Shown here piece by piece: positions 44,991 to 53,616 of a stretch of 64,000 bases of DNA. The notes below the pieces were generated by a model. The model saw nothing but the letters and a program-made list of their open reading frames with translations. It made no database searches and was not told the DNA's origin. The stretch is taken from contig NZ_JAQTXI010000005.1 in assembly GCF_028688855.1 (NCBI RefSeq), forward strand, positions 62,001 to 126,000, written 5' to 3'. Made by a program: the position numbers and the translations under genes. Position 1 is the stretch's first letter, and every line of letters begins with the position of its first letter. This stretch comes from Neomegalonema sp. (GTDB lineage: Bacteria; Pseudomonadota; Alphaproteobacteria; Rhodobacterales; Rhodobacteraceae).

Positions 44991-46151
44991 TCAGGCGGGA
45001 GGCCGCCAGGAGGGGCGCGGCGGATGCAGCGGCGGCATGGGCGCGCCGCTCAGCGCCAGCCAGGAGAGCCGGGCCTCGAAGGCGGCGGCGCGGAGCAGGC
45101 GTCCCAGAATCTCCTGAGGCGGGCCCCCGAGGTCGAGGTCCAGATGATCGCTCCAGGCGCGGAACTCCTCGGCGGTTTCGTCCAGCCCGTGGAGGAAGGC
45201 TCCGCCGCCGAGCCTCTGGGTCTTCTCCAGCACGAGGGCGGCCTCATCGAGCGCGAGGTGGTCGGCGCCCATCGCGAAGAGCGCCGCCAGAGCCTGAGGC
45301 GAGCCAGCCCCGCCCGCCGCTCCGACCAGAGGCCAGACCTGAGGCCCGCAGAGCGTCTCGCGCAGACGGAGCGTCCGCGCGAGCAGCGGCAGGGTGGGCC
45401 AGGCTCCGGCGCCTCCGGCGGCGACCACCGCGTCGGCCATGGGCGAGCCGAGGGCGAGGTCGCGCCTTTCGGCGTCGATCAGGCCGCGCGCCAGAAGCTG
45501 GTCGAGCAGATGGGCGGGCGCAGGCCGCAGGAAGGCTTCCGCGGAGGCCGGATCGGAGACCCGCGCGATCAGCCGACGCGGCGAGACCGCCGCGCCTTCG
45601 GCGTCGCGCGAGAGGGTTTCGCTCCGCCAGAGGGCCAGCGCGAGGCTGGGCGCGGCGAAGCCTTCGACCTCCAGCACGCGGCCGCCGCGCCGGGCCCAGA
45701 GTTCGGCCATGGCCTCGGCGGCTTCGGGGCGGGCGGAATCGCGCCGGACCCGCAGCGCGAAGAGGCGTCCGCCGAAGGCCCTCTGGGCGCGGGCGACGGC
45801 CATTTCCGCCTCTTGCGGGCGGGCCGGAGGAATCAGCGAGGCCAGGGCGCCGAAATCGCCGAAGGCCTGGGCCAGGCCCAGGTCGGCGGCGGGCGCCATG
45901 ACCGCGAAGCGCGAACCGAACTCGCGCCGGAAGGCCGGAGAGCCCAGGCGCTCGGGCGGAAGAGGCGGATAATAGCAGAGCACGCGCTGACCCTCCGGCG
46001 GGGCGAGGGGGTTGGGCGCCAGACCCAGACGGCCTTGCGCGTCGGCCACCAGAGCCCCCGCCGAATCGAGATCGCGCAGACGGTCGGCGATGGCCTCCGA
46101 TCCGCGCAGGGCCTGGCCTCCGGGCCGCAGGAATGCGATTTCACCGCTCAC
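44991..46151 (-). CDS. PfaD-like protein with eroded enoyl-reductase active site
   Basis: A 386-residue protein. The start is the GTG at 46151: GGAGG lies 7 bases upstream and the codon overlaps the preceding TGA (GTGA). It parallels PfaD, the FMN-dependent enoyl reductase of PUFA synthases, throughout: YYPPLPPERLGSPAFRREFGSRFAVMAPAAD, RRLIARVSDPASAEAFLRPAPAHLLDQLLARGLIDAERRDLA, and the phosphate loop GAAGGAGSPQALAALFAMGAD (277-296). The active-site stretch that reads ADSGGHTDNRP in PfaD is here AAGGAGAWPTLPLL (244-257), without the His, Asp or Asn. It probably keeps the TIM barrel but not the chemistry. Confidence 0.75.
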   Translation of the reverse strand: MSGEIAFLRPGGQALRGSEAIADRLRDLDSAGALVADAQGRLGLAPNPLAPPEGQRVLCYYPPLPPERLGSPAFRREFGSRFAVMAPAADLGLAQAFGDFGALASLIPPARPQEAEMAVARAQRAFGGRLFALRVRRDSARPEAAEAMAELWARRGGRVLEVEGFAAPSLALALWRSETLSRDAEGAAVSPRRLIARVSDPASAEAFLRPAPAHLLDQLLARGLIDAERRDLALGSPMADAVVAAGGAGAWPTLPLLARTLRLRETLCGPQVWPLVGAAGGAGSPQALAALFAMGADHLALDEAALVLEKTQRLGGGAFLHGLDETAEEFRAWSDHLDLDLGGPPQEILGRLLRAAAFEARLSWLALSGAPMPPLHPPRPSWRPPA

Positions 46152-48157
46152 GTCAGATCCTCCGCCGCCCATTTGCGCATCCAGCCTTCCGCCTGGGGGC
46201 CGAAGCGCGGCCCTTCCTCCGGGGCCCCGAGCCCGAGGCTCAGGGCCTGACGCGTCCTCTCGAAGATCCGGTCCGCCTCCTGCGCCTCGGCCAGAGCCGG
46301 AGCCCACAGCCGACGCGCCGTCCGGCGGGCGGCGGCGCGGCGCGGCTCGGGGAAGGCGCGGCGGGGCTCGGGCCTTCCGGCCAGAGCGGGCAGGCCCGGC
46401 CCGTAGGCGCGGGGCGTCGCCTGGGGGCCCTCGGCGAGGGCCGCCGGATCGAGCCGGACCCCCTCGGCCATGAGCCGCGCCAGGGCGCTCCAGAAGGCGC
46501 GTTCCGGCGCGACGCCGGGCGTCTGGAGCGTCACGGCGGCGTGAGGCAGGCCCTCCAGGGTTTCGCAGATCCAGCCCGCCGCCCCGATCCCCGGCCCGCA
46601 TTCCACGAAGATCCGCGCGCCCGCCTCATGGGCGGCCTTCGTCAGACGGCGGAAGTCGGCCGGAGCGCAGAGGATCTCCGCCAGCGCCCAGGAGAGCCCC
46701 GCCGGACTCCAGTCGCGGATCGGGCGGAAGTCGCGCGCCGAAAGCCGGATCACGCCGTCGGCGGGCGCCCGCGAGGCCTGGCGGAACAGCGCCGCCGCCT
46801 CCGAGAACCCCATGCGGGCGAGGTCGCAATGCAGGATGCGCCGGGCCGCCTCCGGTTCGGGACGCGCCTCCGCGCCGAGATCCGCCGCGAAACGCTCCAG
46901 AGCCTCCGGCGCTCCCGCCGCCACCGCCGAACGCGGCGAATCCAGCGAGAGCATGAACACGTCGTCGCGTCTGGCGGCGGCCTCCAGCGCGGCCCCGGCC
47001 TCGACGTCCAGGCGCACGGCGGCCCAGATCCCGGAATCGGGCGTCTCCTCGCCGAGGCCGAAATAGCGTCGGGCGAGAAGCTTCGGTCCCGAGAGCCCCC
47101 GCGCCACCAGATCCGAGCCGCGCAGCGCCGCGCCCGGATCGGCCTGAGGCCCCCAGACTCCCGCCGCCGCGAGCATTCCGATCTCGCCCAGACCATGGCC
47201 GAAGGCGAAGCGCGGCGCGATCCCGAGGCCCTCGGCCAGCAGCCGCGCCAGACGTCCCGAGATCTTCAGGCCGTCGAGCATCTCCTCCCGCGCGCGGCGG
47301 GCGGGGGGCAGGGGCTCGGAGAGGCGGGCGCCGTGGAGGACCTCCTCCTCCAGCCCTCCCGCATGGACGAAGGCGACGGGCGCGGCGGGACCCAGAGGCC
47401 GCGCGACATAGGCGCTTCCGCCTTCGCCGCTCCAGAAGGCCGGAGCCTCCGCGAGGGCGCGGCGCAGGGCGCGGGCCTCGGCGACGACCTCGGCGCGCCT
47501 GCGCCCCAGCAGGGCCGCCGTGGGCAGACGCGCGGTCGGCCGCCAGACGGCGAGCCGGGCGCGATGGGCGCGCTCCAGATCGGCGCCGCTGTCGAGCTCG
47601 CGTTCGAGATTCTCCAGAGCCTCGACCATTCCGGCGCGGTCGGGCGCCTGAACCGGCCAGAGCCGCAGGACGCCGAGATCGTCGAGGCGGCGCGGCGGAC
47701 GGCGCGGCGGACGGGCCTGGTCGGGCTCCAGCAGGCCGAGGACGCGGTCTCCGTCGCGCAGGACGCGGTCGAGCCGCTTGAACAGCGCGATTCCGGCGGC
47801 GTCCTCTCCGGCGGCGGGGCCGCCCGCCAGCATGGCCAGCGCCTGACCCGCGCGCAGGCAGGCCGCCGCGAGGCCGCAGATTTCGGCGTCCGTCGCGTCG
47901 GGCAGGCAGATCGTCGGGCCGCCGAGCCCCAGGGCGCGGCGGATCTGGGCGGCGGCGGCCTCGGGATCCTTGTCGGGGGCGATCTTGAGGATCAGCCCCG
48001 TCCGGGCGAGGGCTTCGCGGCGCAGACCCGCCTGACGCAGGATCTCGCGCAGGGCGGGCGATCCATGGTCGAAGGCGGCGGCCTCGGGCGTGAAGTCGAA
48101 GACGCCGAGGATGGCGACCGGAGCTTCAGGGCCGACGGCGGAGGGAAGGGAGGTCAT
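46148..48157 (-). CDS. Truncated ketosynthase/acyltransferase-like protein (PfaB-type), catalytic residues replaced
   Basis: A 669-residue protein with AGGAG 8 bases before the ATG. Residues 10-145 resemble a shortened ketosynthase: VAILGVF, LGLGGPTICLPDATDAEICGLAAACLRAGQALAMLAGG and ALFKRLDRVLRDGDRV. Where KS enzymes have DTACSSS there is DATDAEI, so the Cys is gone, and the later His motifs are missing. Residues 260-560 resemble an acyltransferase: FGHGLGEIGMLAAAGV (GHSxGE with Ser to Gly at residue 322), MLSLDSPRSAVAAGAPEALERFA and ARIFVECGPGIG. It starts 13 bases after the large upstream gene and its stop overlaps the PfaD-like start. A binding or scaffold role is more likely than catalysis. 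Confidence 0.75.
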   Translation of the reverse strand: MTSLPSAVGPEAPVAILGVFDFTPEAAAFDHGSPALREILRQAGLRREALARTGLILKIAPDKDPEAAAAQIRRALGLGGPTICLPDATDAEICGLAAACLRAGQALAMLAGGPAAGEDAAGIALFKRLDRVLRDGDRVLGLLEPDQARPPRRPPRRLDDLGVLRLWPVQAPDRAGMVEALENLERELDSGADLERAHRARLAVWRPTARLPTAALLGRRRAEVVAEARALRRALAEAPAFWSGEGGSAYVARPLGPAAPVAFVHAGGLEEEVLHGARLSEPLPPARRAREEMLDGLKISGRLARLLAEGLGIAPRFAFGHGLGEIGMLAAAGVWGPQADPGAALRGSDLVARGLSGPKLLARRYFGLGEETPDSGIWAAVRLDVEAGAALEAAARRDDVFMLSLDSPRSAVAAGAPEALERFAADLGAEARPEPEAARRILHCDLARMGFSEAAALFRQASRAPADGVIRLSARDFRPIRDWSPAGLSWALAEILCAPADFRRLTKAAHEAGARIFVECGPGIGAAGWICETLEGLPHAAVTLQTPGVAPERAFWSALARLMAEGVRLDPAALAEGPQATPRAYGPGLPALAGRPEPRRAFPEPRRAAARRTARRLWAPALAEAQEADRIFERTRQALSLGLGAPEEGPRFGPQAEGWMRKWAAEDLT

Positions 48158-48170
48158 GCGCGCGGCTCCT

Positions 48171-51100
48171 TCAGGCGCTCTGCTGGGCGGCGGCTTCGGC
48201 TTTCGCCTCGGCTCTCGCGTCCTGGGGCGCGAGCCGGATGGCCGGAGGCGGGCCGAGGATCACCGCGGCGTCGCAGGCCATGAGCGCCGCGCCCGCCGGG
48301 GTGCGGACCGTCAGGCGCCAGACCGCCGCCCGCGTCGAATCGCGCCTCAGCCGGGCTTCGACGAGCAGGGGCCCTTCGGCGTGGGATCCCTCGCGGACGA
48401 AGAGGTTCTCCAGCCGCATGAGGGCTCCGGTCTGTCCGGCGCGCCGCCGCGTGGCCGCAAGGGCGCTCTGGACCATGCCCTCGGCGAGGAGCGGATCCAG
48501 CAGGGCGGCCCGCTCGGCGCCGGGGATTCCGGCTTCGTCGCGCAGCGCGAAGAGCCCTTCCTCGGCGCCTTCCTCCATGTGGAAGGCCTCCAGAAGCCGC
48601 AGCTCCGGGCCATGGGTCAGCACGCCCTCCGCGTAGAAGCCCAGAGCGGAGCCCTCCGGCGGCGCGACGGGCGGACGGGATTCCGCCGCAGGCGCGCGCG
48701 CCGAGAAGCGCGCTCCCTCGATCTTCAGCCGCGCCGAGCCCGAATCGTCGAAGAGTTCGAGATCGGCCTTCAGATCGCCGTCCAGGGTCCATTCCGCCGA
48801 GCGCAGACCCAGGGTGGTCCAGCCCGTTCCGGCGGCGCCGCCCAGAGCCGCCCCGTTGGCCAGCGACAAGCCCGCGCAGCCCTGAGCCCGCCAGCCGGGC
48901 GCGAAGCGCTCGACCGCCGCGAAGGCCGCCGCCAGAGCGAAGGAGGCCGAAAGGGCGGCGTCCTCCGCGGCGGCGCCGGGCGTCATGGCCGCCGAGCCGA
49001 AGAGGGCGCTCCAGTCGGCCTTGAGCGCGGCGCCTCCCGCGGTGAGGGCGCCCGGGTCGATGCGGCGCAGGGAGAGGGCGGTTCCGGCGCCGCCGATCAG
49101 CGTCAGCCCGAGCCCGGAGGCCGGACGGCGCAGCTCCTCGGCGAGGGCCGCGACCACGCCGGGCTCCACCTCGTCGGCGAGCGCCCAGAGCAGCGCCCTC
49201 ACGTCGATCCCCATGGCGCGCGCGCCCATGGCGAAGCGCCGGACGGCCTCGTCGGCCATGGCGTCGGAGAGGCTTTCGCTGGAGTCCAGAGCCGTGGGCA
49301 GGAACCAGATCCGCCGCAGATCGGCGCCCGAGAAGGCGTCCATCAGGGTCTCGACGCGGCGCATGCGGCGGCGATAGGCGGCGGAGAAATCGGCGTCCGG
49401 CCCGGAGGTCGGGGCGTAGAAGACGCTGACGGGGCCGTCTCCGGCCTCCTCCAGATGGGCGGCGATCTGGTCGGCGGCGTCGGGGGCGTCGAAATCGACG
49501 GTGGCGTAGGCCGCCTCGGAGCCGAGCCGGCGCAGTTCGGAGAGGCAGGCCCGCGTCTCGCGGTCGGCGACCACGGCCTCGCTGAGCGCCACCGCGCCCA
49601 CGGCGGCGCGATCCTCGTCGGCGCCTTCGGCCTCCAGAGCCTGGAAGGCGGCCCAGCGCAAGGATTCCTCGCTCTTGATTCCGATGGCCCATGCGGGTTC
49701 GTCGAAGAGCAGCCGATGCGTCCCGAGCAGCAGGCAGCGACGGGGCGCGCGGGCGGCGGCCTCCTCCAGCCAGAGCGTGGCCACGCCCCGGGCGTCGCCG
49801 ATCAGGACGAAGATCTCGTCCTCTTCGAGGTCGCGGGCGGGGGGATCGGGTTCGAGGAAGGGCAGGCTCTCGAAGCGGCCCGCTGCGGAGACGGCGACCT
49901 CCACGCGGCCGCGGTCGGCGTCGCAGAGCTCGGCGACGAGCAGCGCGGCGGCCTCGGCGCGGGGCAGATCCGCCGCGAGATCCACGGCGCGGCAGAAGAA
50001 ATTCGGCTCGGCGGCGGCCAGAGCCTTCGCCAGCCCGAAGGCCGAGGAGCCGAGGCCCTCCACGGCGCGGGGTCCGTAGCCGAGCGCGCCGTCGAGGCGG
50101 GCCACGGTCGCGAAGACGCGGCGTTCTCCGCGGGCGGCGGCCTCATGGAAGGCCTCCTGGGCGGCTTCGGCCAGAACGCGGGCGATCTCCAGACGCGCCA
50201 GAGACGTGCGCTCGTCCTCGCCCGGCGGATGGAGATAGACGACGCCGGTCCAGGGTCCGCTGTCGCGGAAGAGCTCCAGAGCCCCGACGTCGGCGGCGGC
50301 GGCCACCGCCGCGCAGGAGGCTTCTCCGGCTTCGCGCCGGAGCCCCTGGGCGAGGTCGGCGGCGAGATCGGCGTCGCCGACGATCAGCCAGCGGGCGTCT
50401 CCCGGATGGGCCTGACGCAGCGGCGGCGCCGCGATGGGCGCGAGGTGGAAGGCCAGACGCGTGAGGGCGGGTTCGAAGCCGGCCTCCTCGATCTGGAGGG
50501 CCTCCGCCGTTTCGGGCGCTTCGGGACCGGGGATCACCGCCAGCTCCTGAGGCGCGCGCAGCGCCGGGAGATTGTCGGAAGGATTCTCGGGGAGCCTCTC
50601 GGGCAGATTCGTCGACGTCGTCGCCGGGAGGTTTCCGGTCGGCGGTTCGGGGGCGGCTTCGGGGGCGGGCTCGGACGCCGCGGCTTCGGGCTCGACCGGC
50701 GCGAGGAGGGGGGCGGCGGGCTCGGGCTCTGCGGTCTGGAGCGCCTCGACCGCGAGGGCCGGAGCCTCCTCCTCCGCGAATTCGGGCGCGGCTTCGGGCG
50801 CGAGTTCTGGCTCGGGCCGGATCTCGAAGGCCTGAGCCTCGGCTTCGGCTTCGCGCTCGGCCTCGATCTGGAGCAGTTCGGGCGCCGCATCCTCGAACCG
50901 GAGCGCGGAAGGCGCCTCGGAGAGCGGCGCGGGCTCGGGCTGGATTTCAGGCTCGGGTTCGGGGGAGGGCGCGGGCTGGCTCTTCGCCGCGAAACGCTCG
51001 GGAGGATCCGAATAGGGCTCCTCCTCGGCGGGTTCGAGGGCGGGCGGCCAATCGGCCTCCAGCGCCGCGAGCGCCGCCAGGGCGGGGGCGCTGGTCGTCT

Positions 51101-53309
51101 GGACGGAGGCGAGCCCGGTCCGCACGCCGCCCAGAGCCGCGATTCCCTCCAGATAGAGCCGATGCGAGTCGGCGGCCTCGCGGCGGGCCTCCTCGACGGC
51201 GAAGAGCGCCTCGGGATCGGCCGAAGCCTCCAGCAGGGCGCGCAGGGCGGCGGTCTGGTTCTCCAGAAAGCGGGCGTGGGCGGTCGTGACCTGTTCGGCC
51301 AGACGCAGCGCCAGAGCCGCTCCCGTCAGAGGCGCGGGCGGCGCAGGCGGCGCGGCGGGAGCCTGCGCCTCTTCGGGGGCCTCCTCCGGCGCGGCGGAGG
51401 GAGCCTCCTCTTCCTCCGGCTCGACGGGGGCCTCGACGGGCTCGGGCGCGGAGGCTTCGGCCTCCTCCCCGGCCTCGGCTTCGGCCTCGATCTGGGCCGG
51501 GGCCTCCTCCAGGGCGGCAGAGAGCGCCGGATCTTCAGGCGCCGGAGCGGCTGCGGCCTCTTCCGGCTCCTCCGCTTCGGGCGCCGCCGGGAGGACGGCG
51601 GACAGGGCCTCCGGCTCCTCCGCCGGAGCCTCCTCCTCAAGCTTCGGCGCGGGCTCCGGAAGGGCGGACTCCTCCTCGGCCTGCTCCTCGGCTTCCGGGG
51701 CTTCGGCTTCCGCCGTCTCGGGAGCTTGGGGCGGCTCGGCGAGGGGGGGCTCCTCCTCGATCTCCGCCGGTTCGAGCCGGGCCTCCTGCGGCGCTTCGGC
51801 GAGGGCCTCTTCGATCATGACCGCCTGAAGCAGGGCCACGCGCGGCGGAGGCGCTTCGACGAAGGACTCCTCAAGCATCGGCGCTTCGGGGGGCGCCGTT
51901 TCGGGGGGCGCCGTTTCGGGGGTCGTCGTTTCGGGAGCTGGAGCTTCGGCGCGCGGCGCCTCCGGCCGGGCCTCGGGCTCGGGCTTGGGCTCGGGGCGGG
52001 GCGGGGCGGGCGCAGGCGCGGGTCGGGGCTGGGGCGGACGCTCGCCCTTGAAGGCCGCGCCCGAAGCCGCCAGAGCCGCCGCCGCCTCCATGATGCGCCT
52101 TGCGGAAAGCTCGGGTTCTGCGGAATCCAGCGCCACCGCCATGTGCGGACGCCCTTCGAGGATCGCCCGGACATGACGCGTCAAGGCGTCGCCGGGGCCG
52201 AACTCCACGAAGATCCGGGCGCCGTCGGCGTGCATGCGCTCGACGGTCTCCTGGAAGCGCAGCGGCCGGAGCAATTGCCGCGACAGCCGCTCGACGATCT
52301 CGCCGGGGCCGTAGGGCAGGGCGGTTTCGGCGCCGTAGACGGGCAGGCCGGGTTCTCCGAGCCGCGCCCGGCGCAGGGCTCCGGCGAAGGTGGCGGCGGC
52401 GACCTCGGCGCGGGCGCTGTGGTAGGCGAGGGCGCCGGGCATGGATTCATGCGCGATCCCCCGGCCCAGAAGACGGGCGGAGAAGGCTTCCAGCTCCTCG
52501 ATCTCGCCGCCGACCACATGGCTGCGCGGCGCCTCGTGGCGCGCGACGAAGACCCGCAATCCCGATTCTCCGATCAGATCGAGCGAATCCTCGATGGGCG
52601 CATGCACCCGCAGATTCGCCGAAGGCCGACGCGGATCGGGCGCGCTCATGGCGCTGGCGCGGGCGTAGAGCAGGGCGCCGAGCGTTTCGTCCTCCATGGC
52701 GCCGGCCGCCCAGAGCGCGGTCGTCTCGCCGGAACCGTATCCGGCGAGCATGTCGGGGGCGAATCCTCCGGCGCGCAGCACGGCGTATTGTCCCGCCGCC
52801 AGAGCCGCCGCTCCAAGCTGCGCGTAGATCGGCGAGCGCAGCCGCGCGGCGGTGCGGGGATCGTCTCCCTGGACGACCTCCGTCAGGGGGGGATCCCCGA
52901 GGGCGGCGAACATGCGGTCGAAGCTGCGGGCCACGCCCGAGGCGCGCGGGAATCCGGCCGTCAGGGCGGCGCCCATGCCCGGATGCGCCTCCTGCTCGCC
53001 CGAGAAGAGCGCGGCGATCCCGCCCGGATCGACCGCCCGTCGCCGGAAGCAGACCCCGTGCTGATGAAAGGCCTCCAGATCAGGCCTCATCTCCAGGAAC
53101 CGGACGGAGGCCTCGATCAGGGCGCGCCTTTCGGCTTCGCTGCGGGCGGCGAATCCGATCCTCGCCCAATCGGGCGGCGCCTGGGTCTCGAAGGGGAAGG
53201 CCTCGGGCTGCGCCGCCAGATCGGCGAGCCGGGCGATCAGCGCCCGAGTCTCGGGAGCCGCCGCCAGAAAGGGACGGGGCGGAGCTTTCGCGCTCGAGCT
53301 CTGGATCAT
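48171..53309 (-). CDS. Giant PUFA-synthase-like protein (AT, KR and DH-like domains) lacking active-site residues
   Basis: A 1712-residue protein, start at 53309 with AAGGAA upstream. Residues 95-420 are acyltransferase-like (LFSGEQEAHPGMG; GYGSGE at 190-195, Ser to Gly; ALAYHSARAE; ARIFVEFGPGDALTRHV). Residues 425-660 are a Pro/Glu/Ala linker and 660-730 a helical segment (AEQVTTAHARFLENQ). Residues 755-930 are a second Pro/Glu-rich linker. Residues 970-1400 are ketoreductase-like (RRVFATVARLDGALGYG; EIFVLIGDARGVATLW), but the Ser-Tyr-Asn pattern is replaced by TALDSSESLSDAMADE. Residues 1430-1690 are dehydratase-like (FYAEGVLTHGPELRLLEAF) without an HxxxGxxxxP motif. No ketosynthase or ACP (LGxDSI) site is seen. 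It is the first gene of the coupled cluster. Confidence 0.78.
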   Translation of the reverse strand: MIQSSSAKAPPRPFLAAAPETRALIARLADLAAQPEAFPFETQAPPDWARIGFAARSEAERRALIEASVRFLEMRPDLEAFHQHGVCFRRRAVDPGGIAALFSGEQEAHPGMGAALTAGFPRASGVARSFDRMFAALGDPPLTEVVQGDDPRTAARLRSPIYAQLGAAALAAGQYAVLRAGGFAPDMLAGYGSGETTALWAAGAMEDETLGALLYARASAMSAPDPRRPSANLRVHAPIEDSLDLIGESGLRVFVARHEAPRSHVVGGEIEELEAFSARLLGRGIAHESMPGALAYHSARAEVAAATFAGALRRARLGEPGLPVYGAETALPYGPGEIVERLSRQLLRPLRFQETVERMHADGARIFVEFGPGDALTRHVRAILEGRPHMAVALDSAEPELSARRIMEAAAALAASGAAFKGERPPQPRPAPAPAPPRPEPKPEPEARPEAPRAEAPAPETTTPETAPPETAPPEAPMLEESFVEAPPPRVALLQAVMIEEALAEAPQEARLEPAEIEEEPPLAEPPQAPETAEAEAPEAEEQAEEESALPEPAPKLEEEAPAEEPEALSAVLPAAPEAEEPEEAAAAPAPEDPALSAALEEAPAQIEAEAEAGEEAEASAPEPVEAPVEPEEEEAPSAAPEEAPEEAQAPAAPPAPPAPLTGAALALRLAEQVTTAHARFLENQTAALRALLEASADPEALFAVEEARREAADSHRLYLEGIAALGGVRTGLASVQTTSAPALAALAALEADWPPALEPAEEEPYSDPPERFAAKSQPAPSPEPEPEIQPEPAPLSEAPSALRFEDAAPELLQIEAEREAEAEAQAFEIRPEPELAPEAAPEFAEEEAPALAVEALQTAEPEPAAPLLAPVEPEAAASEPAPEAAPEPPTGNLPATTSTNLPERLPENPSDNLPALRAPQELAVIPGPEAPETAEALQIEEAGFEPALTRLAFHLAPIAAPPLRQAHPGDARWLIVGDADLAADLAQGLRREAGEASCAAVAAAADVGALELFRDSGPWTGVVYLHPPGEDERTSLARLEIARVLAEAAQEAFHEAAARGERRVFATVARLDGALGYGPRAVEGLGSSAFGLAKALAAAEPNFFCRAVDLAADLPRAEAAALLVAELCDADRGRVEVAVSAAGRFESLPFLEPDPPARDLEEDEIFVLIGDARGVATLWLEEAAARAPRRCLLLGTHRLLFDEPAWAIGIKSEESLRWAAFQALEAEGADEDRAAVGAVALSEAVVADRETRACLSELRRLGSEAAYATVDFDAPDAADQIAAHLEEAGDGPVSVFYAPTSGPDADFSAAYRRRMRRVETLMDAFSGADLRRIWFLPTALDSSESLSDAMADEAVRRFAMGARAMGIDVRALLWALADEVEPGVVAALAEELRRPASGLGLTLIGGAGTALSLRRIDPGALTAGGAALKADWSALFGSAAMTPGAAAEDAALSASFALAAAFAAVERFAPGWRAQGCAGLSLANGAALGGAAGTGWTTLGLRSAEWTLDGDLKADLELFDDSGSARLKIEGARFSARAPAAESRPPVAPPEGSALGFYAEGVLTHGPELRLLEAFHMEEGAEEGLFALRDEAGIPGAERAALLDPLLAEGMVQSALAATRRRAGQTGALMRLENLFVREGSHAEGPLLVEARLRRDSTRAAVWRLTVRTPAGAALMACDAAVILGPPPAIRLAPQDARAEAKAEAAAQQSA

Positions 53310-53382
53310 GAGGGCGTTCCTTGGGCGGCATCCGTGGTTGTCGGGCCGTCCGCGCTCGACCATCCGCCGTCTTCGGCGTGGG

Positions 53383-53402
53383 GGCGCGTTCCGGAACGCG
53401 CC
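53383..53402. promoter_or_regulatory. Perfect 20-bp palindrome, candidate operator
   Basis: GGCGCGTTCCGGAACGCGCC is an uninterrupted palindrome 74 bases upstream of the first gene of the PUFA-like cluster. Both thyX and the cluster read on the minus strand, so the site serves only the cluster. It could be a dimeric repressor site or a leader hairpin. Confidence 0.45.
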
Positions 53403-53564
53403 GATCCTCCGCCGGACGGGAGGTTCAGCCCGATCCCCAGCCCATGTCGTTCACATGTTCCTCAAATTGGTGTAGATAGGCTTACCGATCCCGAAAAGAC
53501 GGCTTTCCAGGCCTTTTGGCCCGGCCTCCGGAGCGGCGCGCGGCGTCGAGGCGCAAGGCTCCGT

Positions 53565-53583
53565 CCGCCCGCATGGCGGGCGG
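53565..53583 (-). terminator. Hairpin after thyX
   Basis: CCGCCCGC (53565-53572) and GCGGGCGG (53576-53583) pair around a three-base loop, about 34 bases downstream of the thyX stop on the minus strand. No T tract follows. Confidence 0.45.
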
Positions 53584-53616
53584 CGGGCGGAAGGCTCCGG
53601 CGTCAGGGAGAAGAGG

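Larger units (their letters stand above)
53310..53616. other. 307-base intergenic region upstream of the PUFA-like cluster
   Basis: No gene is visible. It contains the 20-bp palindrome at 53383-53402, the short inverted repeat CATGT-N5-ACATG at 53443-53457, an AT-richer patch around 53461-53500 that could hold the cluster promoter, and the thyX-side hairpin at 53565-53583. I could not settle on a -35/-10 pair. Confidence 0.6.

Noticed and set aside
46151..46172. ATG at 46172 as start of the PfaD-like gene
   Set aside because: It would lie before the GGAGG site and overlap the upstream gene by 25 bases. GTG at 46151 has ideal spacing and a GTGA overlap.
44991..53309. A working polyunsaturated fatty acid synthase
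   Set aside because: The KS Cys, AT Ser, KR Tyr and PfaD active-site motifs are all missing and there is no carrier domain, so a standard enzymatic role is not supported.
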